64,000 nucleotides of DNA, taken from NCBI RefSeq assembly GCF_000760295.1, contig NZ_JNBA01000039.1, forward strand, positions 186,001-250,000, given 5' to 3'. The DNA is from Prochlorococcus sp. MIT 0701 (lineage in GTDB: Bacteria; Cyanobacteriota; Cyanobacteriia; PCC-6307; Cyanobiaceae). The notes under the pieces were generated by a model, which was not told the DNA's origin, ran no database searches, and was given only the letters and a program-made list of their open reading frames with translations. The translations under genes and the position numbers were made by a program. Shown one piece after another: positions 16,216-25,200 of the stretch (its first letter is position 1; each line of letters starts with the position of its first letter).

Positions 16216-17571
16216 ATGTCTGATGATACTAGCCATGAGATAGATCATTTCATGAAAGGCCTGATGAAGAGAAATCCTGGAGAGCCTGAGTTTCATCAAG
16301 CCGTCCATGAATTTGTTGAAACTCTAATTCCATTTATTCTTTCCAACCGTGTTTACAAAGATGCACAGATTCTGGAGCGGATGACGGAACCTGACCGCGT
16401 TGTCATCTTCCGAGTCTGCTGGGAAGATGATGCAGGCAATATCCGCACAAATCGAGCGTGGCGTGTACAGTTTAATAATTCCATTGGCCCTTATAAAGGT
16501 GGAATACGTTTCCATCCCAATGTCACCTTGAGTGTCCTGAAATTTTTAGGTTTCGAACAGACCTTCAAAAACAGTCTTACTGGTCTGCCGATGGGTGGAG
16601 GGAAGGGTGGATCTAACTTTAATCCTAAAGGTAAAAGTGACCGGGAAATAATGCGATTCTGTCAATCTCTGATGATTGAACTCCACAGACATATTGGTGA
16701 AGACACAGATGTACCTGCCGGTGATATCGGAGTCGGTTCTCGTGAAATTAGTTATATGTTCGGTCAGTACAAGCGCCTTGAAAATCGGTTTAGTGGAATC
16801 TTGACTGGCAAGGGGCTGTCGTTCGGTGGAAGTCTTGTTCGTACTGAAGCGACGGGTTACGGATGTGCTTATTTCTGTGAAAATATGCTCAATCATATAG
16901 AGGACTCTCTCGTTGACAAAATATGTTCCATCTCCGGTTCTGGAAACGTAGCACTCCACGCAGTTGAAAAGGCCATTGAGCTAGGAGCCAAAGTGGTTAC
17001 TCTTTCTGACTCAGATGGTTTTGTACACGTCCCAAACGGCATTAATCTCGATATGCTTGCGTTTGTCAAGGAGCTAAAGGCTGTTCGCCGTGGGCGAATC
17101 CATGAATTTGCTAACCACTACGAAGGCGTTGATTTTTACGCAGGAAAGCGTCCATGGAATGTTCCCTGTGATATTGCCTTCCCTTGTGCTACTCAAAATG
17201 AGATTAACCGTGCAGATTCACAGGAACTGATTAACAATGGTGTTAAGGCTGTTGTTGAAGGTGCGAACATGCCAACCAATCTTGACGGTATTCATGAATT
17301 TCGTCATGCAAAAGTAATACTTGCTCCTGCCAAGGCTGCAAATGCTGGGGGTGTCGCAGTCTCTGGCCTTGAGCAGAGTCAGAATGCATTGCGTCTGTCT
17401 TGGAGTCGTGAAGAGGTCGATCAACGATTAAAGTCAATTATGATGGAAATTCACTCCAAATGTGTTCAGCATAGTCATAAATTCGAAGATTACACTGATT
17501 ACATTACAGGAGCCAATATTGCAGGATTTACTAAGGTTGCTGATGCAATGCTGGCTTATGGAGTTGTTTGA
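16216..17571 (+). CDS. gdhA: NADP-type glutamate dehydrogenase
   Basis: Catalyses reversible reductive amination of 2-oxoglutarate to glutamate. The 451-residue protein is the hexameric bacterial type. Substrate-site motifs include PYKGGIRFHP, LPMGGGKGGSNF with the catalytic-site Lys, DVPAGDIGVGSREI and TGKGLSFGGS; the nucleotide fold is in ICSISGSGNVA. A GAGAAAGG ribosome binding site precedes ATG 16216. The gene is flanked by the two 55-bp yraN repeats and its codon use is AT-richer than nearby core genes, both consistent with horizontal acquisition. It complements glnA-based ammonium assimilation. Confidence 0.96.
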   Translation: MSDDTSHEIDHFMKGLMKRNPGEPEFHQAVHEFVETLIPFILSNRVYKDAQILERMTEPDRVVIFRVCWEDDAGNIRTNRAWRVQFNNSIGPYKGGIRFHPNVTLSVLKFLGFEQTFKNSLTGLPMGGGKGGSNFNPKGKSDREIMRFCQSLMIELHRHIGEDTDVPAGDIGVGSREISYMFGQYKRLENRFSGILTGKGLSFGGSLVRTEATGYGCAYFCENMLNHIEDSLVDKICSISGSGNVALHAVEKAIELGAKVVTLSDSDGFVHVPNGINLDMLAFVKELKAVRRGRIHEFANHYEGVDFYAGKRPWNVPCDIAFPCATQNEINRADSQELINNGVKAVVEGANMPTNLDGIHEFRHAKVILAPAKAANAGGVAVSGLEQSQNALRLSWSREEVDQRLKSIMMEIHSKCVQHSHKFEDYTDYITGANIAGFTKVADAMLAYGVV

Positions 17572-17686
17572 TTTTATATCAGGGGATATATATGATTATG
17601 TTCGGCTGAAGTCGAATCAAGAGGGACAGGCCCAGTTTCATGATTTTGACACTCTGTGTATGGGGTTGATGATGATAGAACTATGA
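17558..17686 (+). CDS. Possible 42-residue ORF overlapping the gdhA end
   Basis: ATG 17558 lies inside the last codons of gdhA in another frame. The product reads MELFDFISGDIYDYVRLK then QAQFHDFDTLCMGLMMIEL. The QFHDFDTLxxxLMMI stretch loosely resembles the pore-helix region of voltage-gated-channel-like proteins (patterns such as NFxxFxxALLTLF), so it could be the relic of a channel gene. It is short, has no membrane helix and may be a chance frame. Confidence 0.25.
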   Translation: MELFDFISGDIYDYVRLKSNQEGQAQFHDFDTLCMGLMMIEL

Positions 17687-17780
17687 TAATCTCTCTTTTT
17701 CATTGTGCCTGCATAGATTGCAAAAAACCAATATAAAATACAAATTCTCTTGAAGTCGCTATTAGATGTGACCGTTAATG

Positions 17781-17835
17781 TCGCAACACACTCGATTGGA
17801 TTCGAGTTGACAACCTTGACATTGATGCTGCTGAT
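17781..17835 (+). repeat. 55-bp direct repeat, copy 2 (displaced yraN 3' end)
   Basis: 54 of 55 bases match 15911-15965. In the yraN frame it ends DIDAAD and a TAA stop, and it carries the hairpin missing from copy 1. It therefore looks like the ancestral 3' end of yraN, pushed downstream by the 1.87-kb segment carrying gdhA. Confidence 0.85.
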
Positions 17836-17850
17836 TAAAGCAGCATCAAT
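17821..17850. terminator. 12-bp perfect hairpin around the displaced yraN stop codon
   Basis: Bases 17821-17832 and 17839-17850 are perfect inverted repeats with the loop GATTAA, which contains the TAA stop. A T-rich run follows at about 17868-17876. It may terminate gdhA transcription and, facing it, the minus-strand fossil. Confidence 0.6.
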
Positions 17851-17885
17851 GGATCAAAAGGGTTGTGTTGATTTTTTGGCTTGAA

Positions 17886-18260
17886 TCAGAATTGGAAGGT
17901 AAAACCACCAGACGCCCTCCAATCGGTGTCTCGGTTGGATGAATCCCAGATTTCAACGCCACCACGTGCATAGACCTTGAATGATGTGGAGCCAATGTTG
18001 TGAGTGGTGTAATCGAGCCCAGCTTCCAAAAGCACACCATTTTGATCGTCTTGATGGGATGAGTAGGAAACGGTGTTATCGGTGTAGCTGAAGCCAATTG
18101 TTTGAGCTGGGTTGTTTTGATCCCAATCACGTAGCCATGCGGAGCGCAGACTTGGAACAATCAGGGATCTATCGCCTGTTTTGATTGGAACAGCGAGTTT
18201 GACTCCTAGTTCTGTCTGCAGCTTTTTTTGATCTTCAATCAATTGCGTCGGCGTCTGTGC
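17886..18260 (-). pseudogene. C-terminal fragment of an autotransporter beta-barrel
   Basis: The minus strand encodes the last ~120 residues of an outer-membrane autotransporter domain. It has alternating polar/hydrophobic strands, LGVKLAVPI, SLRSAWLRDW, AGLDYTTHN, FKVYARGGVEIWD, and ends DWRASGGFTFQF with a terminal aromatic, the usual barrel signature. The rest of the barrel and the passenger are missing. The frame runs on without stops into the rsmA region, but those residues are antisense to rsmA. The gene was evidently truncated at the rsmA boundary. Confidence 0.7.
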
Positions 18261-18281
18261 CGATTGGTGCAAAGTTGAGTG

Positions 18282-19124
18282 ATGGCCTTTTCCGGACATC
18301 ACACTCGCAAACGCTTTGCTCAACACTGGTTGATCGATGCCGCTGTGTTGACTCGGATTCTCGATGCAGCTGATGTTCAACCAGATGATCGTCTGCTGGA
18401 GGTAGGCCCTGGTCGTGGAGCACTCACTGAAAGGTTGTTGGCTTCTTCTGCCTCTGCTGTTCATGCTGTTGAACTTGATCGTGATCTTGTCTCTGGATTG
18501 AGGCAGCGTTTTGCGGATCAAGCCCGCTTCAGCTTGCAAGAAGGTGATGTGTTGTCTGTTCCATTGACTCTTGCTGATGGCAGTGCTGCGACCAAAGTGG
18601 TAGCCAATATTCCCTATAACATCACCGGCCCTCTGCTTGAGCGTCTTCTCGGTCGCTTGGATCGCCCTTTTGAACATCCCTATCAACGCCTAGTGCTTCT
18701 TTTGCAAAAGGAAGTCGCTCAACGGATTCGTGCCTTGCCCGGGCAGAGCTGTTTTAGTGCTCTAAGCGTGCGCCTGCAGTTGCTCGCTCATTGCACAACT
18801 GTTTGCCCAGTGCCACCCAGCTGTTTTAAACCGCCGCCGAAAGTTCATTCTGAGGTCATCTTGATTGAACCTTTTGCGCCTGAACAGCGCCTTGAACCAC
18901 TGCTCGCCAAACGTGTTGAGTCTTTACTGCGTCAGGCCTTTTTGGCCAGGCGCAAGATGCTGCGCAACACTCTTGCCAAGGTTCTTCCTGCTGCTGAACT
19001 GAATGCTCTTGCTGAGGATATTGGCATCAGCCTTCAGCAACGCCCCCAAGAACTGTCCCCTGCTACTTGGGTGGAATTGGCCAGGGGTTTAAATCGGGCG
19101 GATCTTGTTGACCCTGAGCCATGA
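18282..19124 (+). CDS. rsmA: RsmA, 16S rRNA dimethyladenosine transferase
   Basis: Dimethylates two adjacent adenosines near the 3' end of 16S rRNA with SAM. The 280-residue protein has [18 protein letters not shown] at the N-terminus, SAM motif [17 protein letters not shown], and the catalytic [11 protein letters not shown] (motif IV). The C-terminal helical domain contains [18 protein letters not shown] 18282 is preceded directly by an in-frame GTG. The stop overlaps the ispE start by 4 bases (ATGA), indicating an operon rsmA-ispE-DUF3082. Confidence 0.97.
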   Translation: MAFSGHHTRKRFAQHWLIDAAVLTRILDAADVQPDDRLLEVGPGRGALTERLLASSASAVHAVELDRDLVSGLRQRFADQARFSLQEGDVLSVPLTLADGSAATKVVANIPYNITGPLLERLLGRLDRPFEHPYQRLVLLLQKEVAQRIRALPGQSCFSALSVRLQLLAHCTTVCPVPPSCFKPPPKVHSEVILIEPFAPEQRLEPLLAKRVESLLRQAFLARRKMLRNTLAKVLPAAELNALAEDIGISLQQRPQELSPATWVELARGLNRADLVDPEP

Positions 19125-20080
19125 GCATATCTAACCCTTCTGCTGCTTCAGGGCATCTGGTTAGCGTCTCGGCGCCGGCCAAGATCAATCTCCATCTTGA
19201 GGTGCTTGGCCTCAGGTCTGATGGTTTTCATGAACTAGCGATGGTGATGCAAAGCATCGAACTCGCTGATCAACTCCATTTCCGCAATACGGCTGATGGC
19301 ACCATCAGCCTTCGCTGCGATGATTCCAGCCTCAGCACTGCTGGCGATAATTTGATCGTGCGAGCTGCGCATCTATTACGTGAGCGCTCAGGGTTCTCTG
19401 AACTTGGTGCCGCGATTGAATTGCAAAAACGCATCCCAATTGGAGCTGGTCTTGCAGGCGGCTCAAGTGATGGTGCAGCAACACTGGTGGGGTTAAACGA
19501 TCTCTGGAATCTCAATTTTTCTCAGGTTCAACTTGAAGGTTTTGCCGCTGAGCTTGGCTCCGACATGCCCTTTTGCCTGGCAGGTGGCAGCCAATTGTGT
19601 TTCGGCCGTGGGGAAAGGTTGGAATCGCTAGCAGCGATGAAAGCATCAATGGCCGTGGTGTTGGTGAAGGATCCATCAGTGAGCGTTTCAACCCCCTGGG
19701 CTTATGGACGCTGTAAGGAGCTTTTTAGTAGTCGGTATCTTTCACAGGAATCTGATTTTGAGCAACGTCGTCAGCAGCTCAGGGAATCGTCGTGGCTAAA
19801 TCCTTTGCGAGCTGATGATCCGCCACCTCTGCGCAACGACCTTCAGGAGGTGGTTGCACCCGAAGTGTCGGCTGTGCAAACCACATTGAAGTTGCTCAAT
19901 GATTTGCCTGGTTCTCTTGCAGTAGCGATGAGTGGATCTGGTCCAAGCTGTTTTGCCCTTTTTGCTGACTTTGCTTCAGCTCAGGCTGCCCTTCAGCGGC
20001 AACAGCCTGCCTTCGCCGCAGCTGGGCTAAGCAGTTGGTGCTGCTCATTCCGCTCTGAAGGCATCAAACTGGAAGCATGA
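19121..20080 (+). CDS. ispE: IspE, 4-diphosphocytidyl-2-C-methyl-D-erythritol kinase
   Basis: ATP-dependent kinase of the MEP isoprenoid pathway, which supplies carotenoid, phytol and quinone precursors. A GHMP-kinase of 319 residues: [16 protein letters not shown] at the N-terminus, the glycine-rich ATP loop [17 protein letters not shown], and the third GHMP motif [14 protein letters not shown] near the C-terminus. It overlaps both neighbours by 4 bases, so expression is probably coupled with rsmA and the following membrane protein. Confidence 0.97.
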   Translation: MSISNPSAASGHLVSVSAPAKINLHLEVLGLRSDGFHELAMVMQSIELADQLHFRNTADGTISLRCDDSSLSTAGDNLIVRAAHLLRERSGFSELGAAIELQKRIPIGAGLAGGSSDGAATLVGLNDLWNLNFSQVQLEGFAAELGSDMPFCLAGGSQLCFGRGERLESLAAMKASMAVVLVKDPSVSVSTPWAYGRCKELFSSRYLSQESDFEQRRQQLRESSWLNPLRADDPPPLRNDLQEVVAPEVSAVQTTLKLLNDLPGSLAVAMSGSGPSCFALFADFASAQAALQRQQPAFAAAGLSSWCCSFRSEGIKLEA

Positions 20081-20433
20081 GCGATTCCAAAAACAGCTCT
20101 TTCGAGACGGCAGATGCAGAATCAGCCACAACATCATTGGCAGATACGCCTGCAACACCACGCAAGGGCCCGCTGAGTTTTCTTTCTGGGGCGATCACCA
20201 GTGGACTTTTTGCCTGGCTTTGCCTGATTTTGAGCCAGAAGACAGTGACTTATTTCGCTCTTCATTCGCCTAATTACAGCTCTCCGATTGCCCAAAGCAT
20301 TGCGTCGGGGTTTAAAACCCTGGTGATCGGCATGTGTTTTCTGGCCACATTCAGCTTTGCCTTCATTGGTTTTGGACTAACCCTTGTGTTTATTCGCAGT
20401 TTGTTTGCTGGTAAGGAGCCAGATGCTGCCTAG
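20077..20433 (+). CDS. DUF3082-type membrane protein
   Basis: A 118-residue cyanobacterial protein with a disordered acidic N-terminal third and two membrane helices, [19 protein letters not shown] and [20 protein letters not shown]. Length, location after ispE and topology match the DUF3082 family, which also occurs downstream of ispE elsewhere in cyanobacteria. Function is unknown. The ATGA overlap with ispE places it in the rsmA-ispE operon. Confidence 0.8.
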   Translation: MSDSKNSSFETADAESATTSLADTPATPRKGPLSFLSGAITSGLFAWLCLILSQKTVTYFALHSPNYSSPIAQSIASGFKTLVIGMCFLATFSFAFIGFGLTLVFIRSLFAGKEPDAA

Positions 20434-20478
20434 CTTTTGTTGATTGACAGCCTGATTGCCGATTCAGGACTTCTACAG

Positions 20479-20574
20479 ATGACGCCTCACGATCTTGGTC
20501 AGTTAGTGCTGTTGCTCTCTCCTGGTCTGTTGCTGTCCGTTTTGCTGCTTTCAGCATTTGCCGCAGGAGGCTAA
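20479..20574 (+). CDS. Tiny single-helix membrane peptide
   Basis: A 31-residue ORF, MTPHDLGQLVLLLSPGLLLS followed by VLLLSAFAAGG. One membrane helix with an N-terminal polar cap and a Gly-rich end, the size and style of the very small photosynthetic or NDH-1 complex subunits. No specific subunit can be assigned. It sits in the 200-base space between the ispE operon and pdhB on the same strand. Confidence 0.45.
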   Translation: MTPHDLGQLVLLLSPGLLLSVLLLSAFAAGG

Positions 20575-20636
20575 TGCTGCTCAGGCTGAGATAGCTTGGC
20601 CTCTTCCACCGGCATGGCCGGGATTGCAACGAAAAC

Positions 20637-21620
20637 GTGGCAGGGACGCTTCTCTTTAATGCTCTTCGAGATGCCATCGATGAAGAGATGGCCAGAGATT
20701 CACTTGTTTGTGTGATGGGAGAGGACGTCGGCCAATACGGCGGCTCCTACAAGGTCACCAAGGATCTCTACGAGAAATATGGCGAGTTGCGGGTGTTGGA
20801 TACACCGATTGCCGAGAACAGTTTTACGGGTATGGCCGTTGGCGCCGCCATGACGGGCCTGCGCCCGATTGTGGAGGGCATGAACATGGGTTTTCTGCTG
20901 CTTGCTTTCAACCAGATCTCCAACAACATGGGGATGCTTCGTTACACCAGTGGCGGAAATTTCACAATCCCCACCGTGGTGCGTGGGCCTGGTGGCGTGG
21001 GACGTCAGCTCGGAGCTGAACATAGTCAGCGACTTGAGGCCTATTTTCACGCTGTGCCTGGGATCAAGATCGTTGCTTGCAGCACGCCAACCAATGCCAA
21101 GGGCTTGATGAAAGCCGCTATCCGAGACAACAATCCAGTTCTCTTTTTCGAGCATGTGTTGCTCTACAACCTGATTGAGGAGCTCCCAGAAGGTGATTAT
21201 GTCTGTGCCCTAGATCAAGCAGATCTTGTTCGTGAGGGTAAGGACGTCACGATTCTCACCTATTCCCGTATGCGTCAACACTGTCTCAAGGCTGTTGAAC
21301 AGTTGGAAACGGACGGCATCGATGTGGAATTGATCGATTTGATTAGTCTCAAGCCCTTCGATATGGAGACCATTGTTCGCTCCATCCGTAAAACCCATCG
21401 GGTAATTGTGGTGGAGGAGTGTATGAAAACTGGTGGGATTGGTGCTGAGTTGATTGCGCTGATTACTGAGCAGTGTTTTGACGAACTCGATGCTCGCCCA
21501 ATTCGCCTCTCCAGTCAGGACATTCCCACTCCCTATAACGGCAAATTGGAGAATTTCACGATCATTCAGCCTCATCAGATTGTTGAAGCGGCTCAGCAGA
21601 TTGTTCTTAAGGGGCTTTGA
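20637..21620 (+). CDS. pdhB: Pyruvate dehydrogenase E1 component, beta subunit
   Basis: Part of the pyruvate dehydrogenase complex making acetyl-CoA. The 327-residue protein begins [20 protein letters not shown] from a GTG start and contains the E1-beta landmarks [55 protein letters not shown] and, near the C-terminus, [15 protein letters not shown]. The alpha subunit lies elsewhere. The gene ends one base before the frame of secD begins, so pdhB-secD-secF are probably one transcript. Confidence 0.97.
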   Translation: MAGTLLFNALRDAIDEEMARDSLVCVMGEDVGQYGGSYKVTKDLYEKYGELRVLDTPIAENSFTGMAVGAAMTGLRPIVEGMNMGFLLLAFNQISNNMGMLRYTSGGNFTIPTVVRGPGGVGRQLGAEHSQRLEAYFHAVPGIKIVACSTPTNAKGLMKAAIRDNNPVLFFEHVLLYNLIEELPEGDYVCALDQADLVREGKDVTILTYSRMRQHCLKAVEQLETDGIDVELIDLISLKPFDMETIVRSIRKTHRVIVVEECMKTGGIGAELIALITEQCFDELDARPIRLSSQDIPTPYNGKLENFTIIQPHQIVEAAQQIVLKGL

Positions 21621-21623
21621 TTG

Positions 21624-23111
21624 ATGGCACGTCAACAGGGCTGGTTTGCGCTCATTCTTGCTCTTGCCATTGCGGCAGGTTCTGTCACTGCAAGCTTTCC
21701 GCTTGAGTTGGGCCTTGATCTTCGTGGTGGCAGTCAGCTCACTCTTGAAGTGCAGCCCGCTGGTGAGATCACTCGCGTGAAATCGGAGCAGCTAGAGGCG
21801 GTCAAAGCTGTTTTGGATCGTCGCGTCAATGGCTTGGGTGTTGCCGAATCCACCCTGCAGACCATTGGTGACGATCAGCTGGTGTTGCAGCTTCCAGGAG
21901 AACAGGATCCCTCCAGGGCTGCCAAGGTGCTTGGCGAGACGGCCTTACTTGAGTTTCGAGCTCAGAAACCTGGCACAGAACAGGAGATTCGCAGCCTTCA
22001 GCGCCTAAAGCGACAGGTGGAGAGGATTCTCAAATCCAAGCAAGAGCGCGCGCTATCAGGAGAATCTCCCTCTAATGATGAACTCGACAAACAGCAACTT
22101 GTTGAAGCGCAGCAGGCCTTTGGTTTGCAAGGCAGTGTTGGCAGTGAGGTCGAGCAGCTGGAACAGTTGAATGAGAAAGTCAGCATCAAGATCGCTGAAC
22201 TCTTCGAGCCCACGTCCTTAACAGGTAAGGATCTGGTCACAGCTGGGCGTCAGCAGCAGCAGAACGTTCCTGACAGCTGGGAGGTGACGCTTAGCTTCAA
22301 CCGAGAAGGCGGAGATCAATTCGCTGAGCTAACACAATCGATTGCTGGCACAGGTCGTCTACTTGGCATCGTTCTTGATGGAAGGTCGATCAGTGAAGCC
22401 AGCGTCGGGGACCAGTTCAGAGCCGCTGGTATTACTGGTGGTGCGGCCACGATCAGCGGTAATTTCAATGCTGAGGATGCCCGCGACCTGGAAGTTCAGT
22501 TGCGAGGTGGCTCGTTGCCATTACCAGTGGAAATTCTCGAGGTTCGAACCATTGGTCCCACCCTTGGTGCTGAGAACATTCGCCGCAGCTTGATCGCCGC
22601 TCTCTCTGGTCTCGCCTTGGTGGCTGTTTTCATGGTGGTGGCCTATCGCCTTGCGGGCTTGGTGGCGGTGTTGGCGTTGAGTCTTTATGCCCTGTTCAAT
22701 CTCGCTATGTATGCTCTGATTCCAGTCATCCTTACCCTGCCGGGGATTGCGGGATTCATCCTCAGTATTGGCATGGCAGTGGATGCCAATGTGCTGATCT
22801 TTGAGCGTGTCAAAGATGAATTGCGGCGTGGCAACACCTTGATTCGCTCTATCGAGACTGGGTTTTCCCAGGCTTTGTCATCGATCGTTGACGGCCATCT
22901 CACAACACTGATTAGCTGCGCAGCGCTCTTTTTTCTGGGTACGGGTTTGGTCAAAGGTTTTGCCGCCACCCTCGGGATTGGCGTCGTACTCAGTTTGTTT
23001 ACGGCATTGAGCTGCACTCGCACTCTGCTGCGTTTTTTGATGGGCTATCAGGCTTTGAGGCGACCTACCAACTTTTTGCCTGCCAAACAGTTGCCTTCTT
23101 CTCTCGCCTGA
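21624..23111 (+). CDS. secD: SecD, protein translocase subunit
   Basis: With SecF, forms the proton-driven RND-type motor that completes export through SecYEG, in plasma and thylakoid membranes. 495 residues. An N-terminal membrane helix is followed by the D1 motif ELGLDLRGGSQLTLEV, a large periplasmic region, and a membrane block with PGIAGFILSIGMAVDANVLI and FERVKDELRRG, the conserved D4/D5-type motifs. ATG 21624 lies 4 bases after the pdhB stop. secF follows after 3 bases. Confidence 0.97.
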   Translation: MARQQGWFALILALAIAAGSVTASFPLELGLDLRGGSQLTLEVQPAGEITRVKSEQLEAVKAVLDRRVNGLGVAESTLQTIGDDQLVLQLPGEQDPSRAAKVLGETALLEFRAQKPGTEQEIRSLQRLKRQVERILKSKQERALSGESPSNDELDKQQLVEAQQAFGLQGSVGSEVEQLEQLNEKVSIKIAELFEPTSLTGKDLVTAGRQQQQNVPDSWEVTLSFNREGGDQFAELTQSIAGTGRLLGIVLDGRSISEASVGDQFRAAGITGGAATISGNFNAEDARDLEVQLRGGSLPLPVEILEVRTIGPTLGAENIRRSLIAALSGLALVAVFMVVAYRLAGLVAVLALSLYALFNLAMYALIPVILTLPGIAGFILSIGMAVDANVLIFERVKDELRRGNTLIRSIETGFSQALSSIVDGHLTTLISCAALFFLGTGLVKGFAATLGIGVVLSLFTALSCTRTLLRFLMGYQALRRPTNFLPAKQLPSSLA

Positions 23112-23114
23112 TCC

Positions 23115-24194
23115 ATGGCTGTTTCATCATCTTCAGGAACTCCTCAACGCCCACTGAGATTTCAACTTTGTCGTCAACGACGACGCGTTTGGGGAATCTC
23201 AGGCCTGGTTGTGGTTTTCAGTTTGGTGGGCTTGATCCTCTGTTGGCTCAACCCTTCGATTGGGGCTCCCCTTCGTCCAGGGCTTGATTTCACTGGTGGA
23301 ACTCAAATCCAGCTGGAGCGGAGCTGTAATAAGAGCTGTCAGTCGCTGAAAACCACAAGTGTTGAAGAGGTTTTAGGGGCTCTTGACTTACCTGCAGACA
23401 AAGACAAGGCTGCGCCAAACCTCTCCCGAGCCAGGGTGCAACTGCTTGATGGTGGTCAGTCTCTGGTCTTGAGGTTGCCCTTTCTCTCTGCTGCTCAAGG
23501 ACAGGCTGTCATCAAGTCAATGGATTCTGTAGCGGGTCCGTTTCAGAGTGGTGGTCAGTCTGTCGACACCATTGGCCCAAGTCTGGGAGGCCAATTGCTG
23601 CGCAGCAGCTTGATTTCTCTTTTGGTGGCATTCACGGGAATCGCTATCTACATCAGCCTCCGTTACGACCGTCGCTATGCCCTTCTGGCCCTTGTGGCCC
23701 TTGCCCATGACGTGATCATTGTTTGTGGGGTATTCGCTTGGCTGGGCCTGCTGATAACGCTTGAGGTGGATAGCCTCTTCGCTGTAGCGCTGCTCACCAT
23801 TGCCGGCTACTCGGTCAATGACACTGTGGTGGTCTTTGACCGGATCCGTGAGCGCAGTCGCGAAGATGACTCACTGCCACTGACGGAACAGGTTGATCGT
23901 GCCGTATCCGCGACCCTCACAAGGACCCTCTACACCAGCGGTACGACCCTGCTTCCTCTGCTCGCTCTGATCATCTTTGGCGGTGCAACGCTCTACTGGT
24001 TCGCGGTTGCACTTGCTCTTGGAGTTGTGGTTGGTAGCTGGTCGAGTATTGCCCTAGCCCCTTCATTGTTGAGCCTGTGGCAAGGCAGTGGTCCTCCGTC
24101 AAAGCCTTTATCTGCCCCTGCTGCTGCTCCACAACCGCCGTTGTCTTCCTCCCAGCCTCCGCTTGAGGGAGGAGATGTGATTTCAGATGGCTGA
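23115..24194 (+). CDS. secF: SecF, protein translocase subunit
   Basis: Partner of SecD. A 359-residue RND-type membrane protein with the first periplasmic motif RPGLDFTGGTQIQLE, six membrane helices, and the intramembrane motif YSVNDTVVVFDRIRERSRED. The C-terminal tail is Pro- and Ser-rich (LSAPAAAPQPPLSSSQPP), longer than in many homologues. Its end overlaps the next ORF by 8 bases, which suggests further co-transcription. Confidence 0.97.
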   Translation: MAVSSSSGTPQRPLRFQLCRQRRRVWGISGLVVVFSLVGLILCWLNPSIGAPLRPGLDFTGGTQIQLERSCNKSCQSLKTTSVEEVLGALDLPADKDKAAPNLSRARVQLLDGGQSLVLRLPFLSAAQGQAVIKSMDSVAGPFQSGGQSVDTIGPSLGGQLLRSSLISLLVAFTGIAIYISLRYDRRYALLALVALAHDVIIVCGVFAWLGLLITLEVDSLFAVALLTIAGYSVNDTVVVFDRIRERSREDDSLPLTEQVDRAVSATLTRTLYTSGTTLLPLLALIIFGGATLYWFAVALALGVVVGSWSSIALAPSLLSLWQGSGPPSKPLSAPAAAPQPPLSSSQPPLEGGDVISDG

Positions 24195-24447
24195 AACGGC
24201 ACGCTCCCGTGGCCTATCTGGCGATCGTTGGTTGCCCATCCTTCTTTTGGGTCTGTCTCTCTGGGATTTGCGAACAGAGTTTCTCTTGCTCTGGGAGCAT
24301 TTCACCTTTACGCAGTTGATTTTTGCTGTTCGCCATCACTGCCTTGCTGTGATGGTGCTGTTTTGCAGTCCTTCGCTTTGGCGGCGATATGGGGTCTCGC
24401 GGCGGCGTTCAGATGCTGGCGGAAACATTAACCGGCCAATTGAATGA
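24187..24447 (+). CDS. Small membrane protein downstream of secF
   Basis: An 86-residue protein, MAETARSRGLSGDRWLPILL onward, with two hydrophobic segments (LPILLLGLSLWDL and TFTQLIFAVRHHCLAVMVLFC) and a basic C-terminal tail (WRRYGVSRRRS). It overlaps the secF stop by 8 bases and appears to be the last gene of the pdhB-secDF unit. The family is unknown; small cyanobacterial membrane proteins after secF are known, but no specific match can be claimed. Confidence 0.6.
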   Translation: MAETARSRGLSGDRWLPILLLGLSLWDLRTEFLLLWEHFTFTQLIFAVRHHCLAVMVLFCSPSLWRRYGVSRRRSDAGGNINRPIE

Positions 24448-24531
24448 TGCAGAGATGGAGTCTTGGATGGTCTCTTCGCGAGGTTGTTGATACTGCTTAG
24501 AATTCCTGTTGACGAGCTGAGAAGGGGAATA

Positions 24532-24809
24532 ATGTCCTCAATGAAAAGACTGATGTTGCAACCTTTGGATCTCACTCTGAAAGCTCCACTGCTGGCAACA
24601 GTTTTTTTAATCGGTGCGCTTGTTGTCCCATTGAGTAGGGCCGACAGTATTACCGCTGAATCAGGTTGGAATCAGAACAACGCCATCCAGCTCGCCAGGC
24701 AACAGATACCTCCAAATGCCACGATACCGGGGAGAAATGCACCACAATTGAAGTCGAGCTTGGCAACACTCGTTATCGCTGAGGGGTGAACTTTACCGAT
24801 CCTAAATGA
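24532..24809 (+). pseudogene. Frameshifted small secreted protein gene
   Basis: From ATG 24532 (after AGAAGGGGA) the frame encodes a signal-like helix (LLATVFLIGALVVPLSRA) and SGWNQNNAIQLARQQIPPNA, then runs out of phase to a stop at 24789. The other plus frame continues with protein-like sequence from about 24717, CHDTGEKCTTIEVELGNTRY-R, a TGA, then GVNFTDPK to a stop at 24809. The two pieces fit one small secreted protein (signal, ARQQIP, Cys-containing beta segment) disrupted by one frameshift and one nonsense codon. A truncated 85-residue product is still possible. Confidence 0.5.
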
Positions 24810-24826
24810 AGAGAAACTAATGTTAT

Positions 24827-24850
24827 CTGAAATGTCGATGATCATTTCAG
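24827..24850. terminator. 8-bp hairpin after the frameshifted gene
   Basis: CTGAAATG (24827-24834) and CATTTCAG (24843-24850) form an 8-bp stem with an 8-base loop. There is no T-run directly after it, so it is a weak candidate terminator. Confidence 0.3.
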
Positions 24851-25062
24851 GTTGAGATCATTAAGTTGAGGAAAAAGAAGGCATGGATAGTAATGGCATT
24901 TTGAGCATATGCAGCTGCATTAATCGTTTAGCCATGGAGCTAGAAGGGGCTCTTGTGTTTTTTCTATTTCGGGTTAGCAACTCAAAGAGGTTTTGATCCC
25001 CACAGGTATTGGCCAGTGAACTGCCGGTCTGACTTACCAGCTTGATCGATGGGGCCCGTGAG

Positions 25063-25200
25063 ATGCCCCTCTACGTGATCTCGCCTCTCTCGCCAAACCA
25101 GAAACGGCGCGTTCTGCACCGATGGGCTTGCGTAGCAATTCAGATCTGGCTTGAGAGCGCAGTGATGGCTGGAGTTGACAACGACACGCTGGGTCGCTAG
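25063..25200 (+). CDS. Possible 45-residue ORF in a gene-poor gap
   Basis: Starts MPLYVISPLSPNQKRRVLHR and continues with WACVAIQIWLESAVMAGVDN to TLGR. GC-richer and more protein-like than the surrounding sequence. In-frame residues upstream (LTSLIDGARE) also look natural after a TGA, so it may be the tail of a decayed gene. No family recognised. The rest of 24851-25644 holds only doubtful frames, such as 25206-25439 on the plus strand. Confidence 0.25.
   Translation: MPLYVISPLSPNQKRRVLHRWACVAIQIWLESAVMAGVDNDTLGR

Noticed and set aside
18261-18686. N-terminal extension of the autotransporter frame on the minus strand
   Set aside because: It is antisense to rsmA and does not look like a beta-barrel; only the part before rsmA is counted as the fossil.
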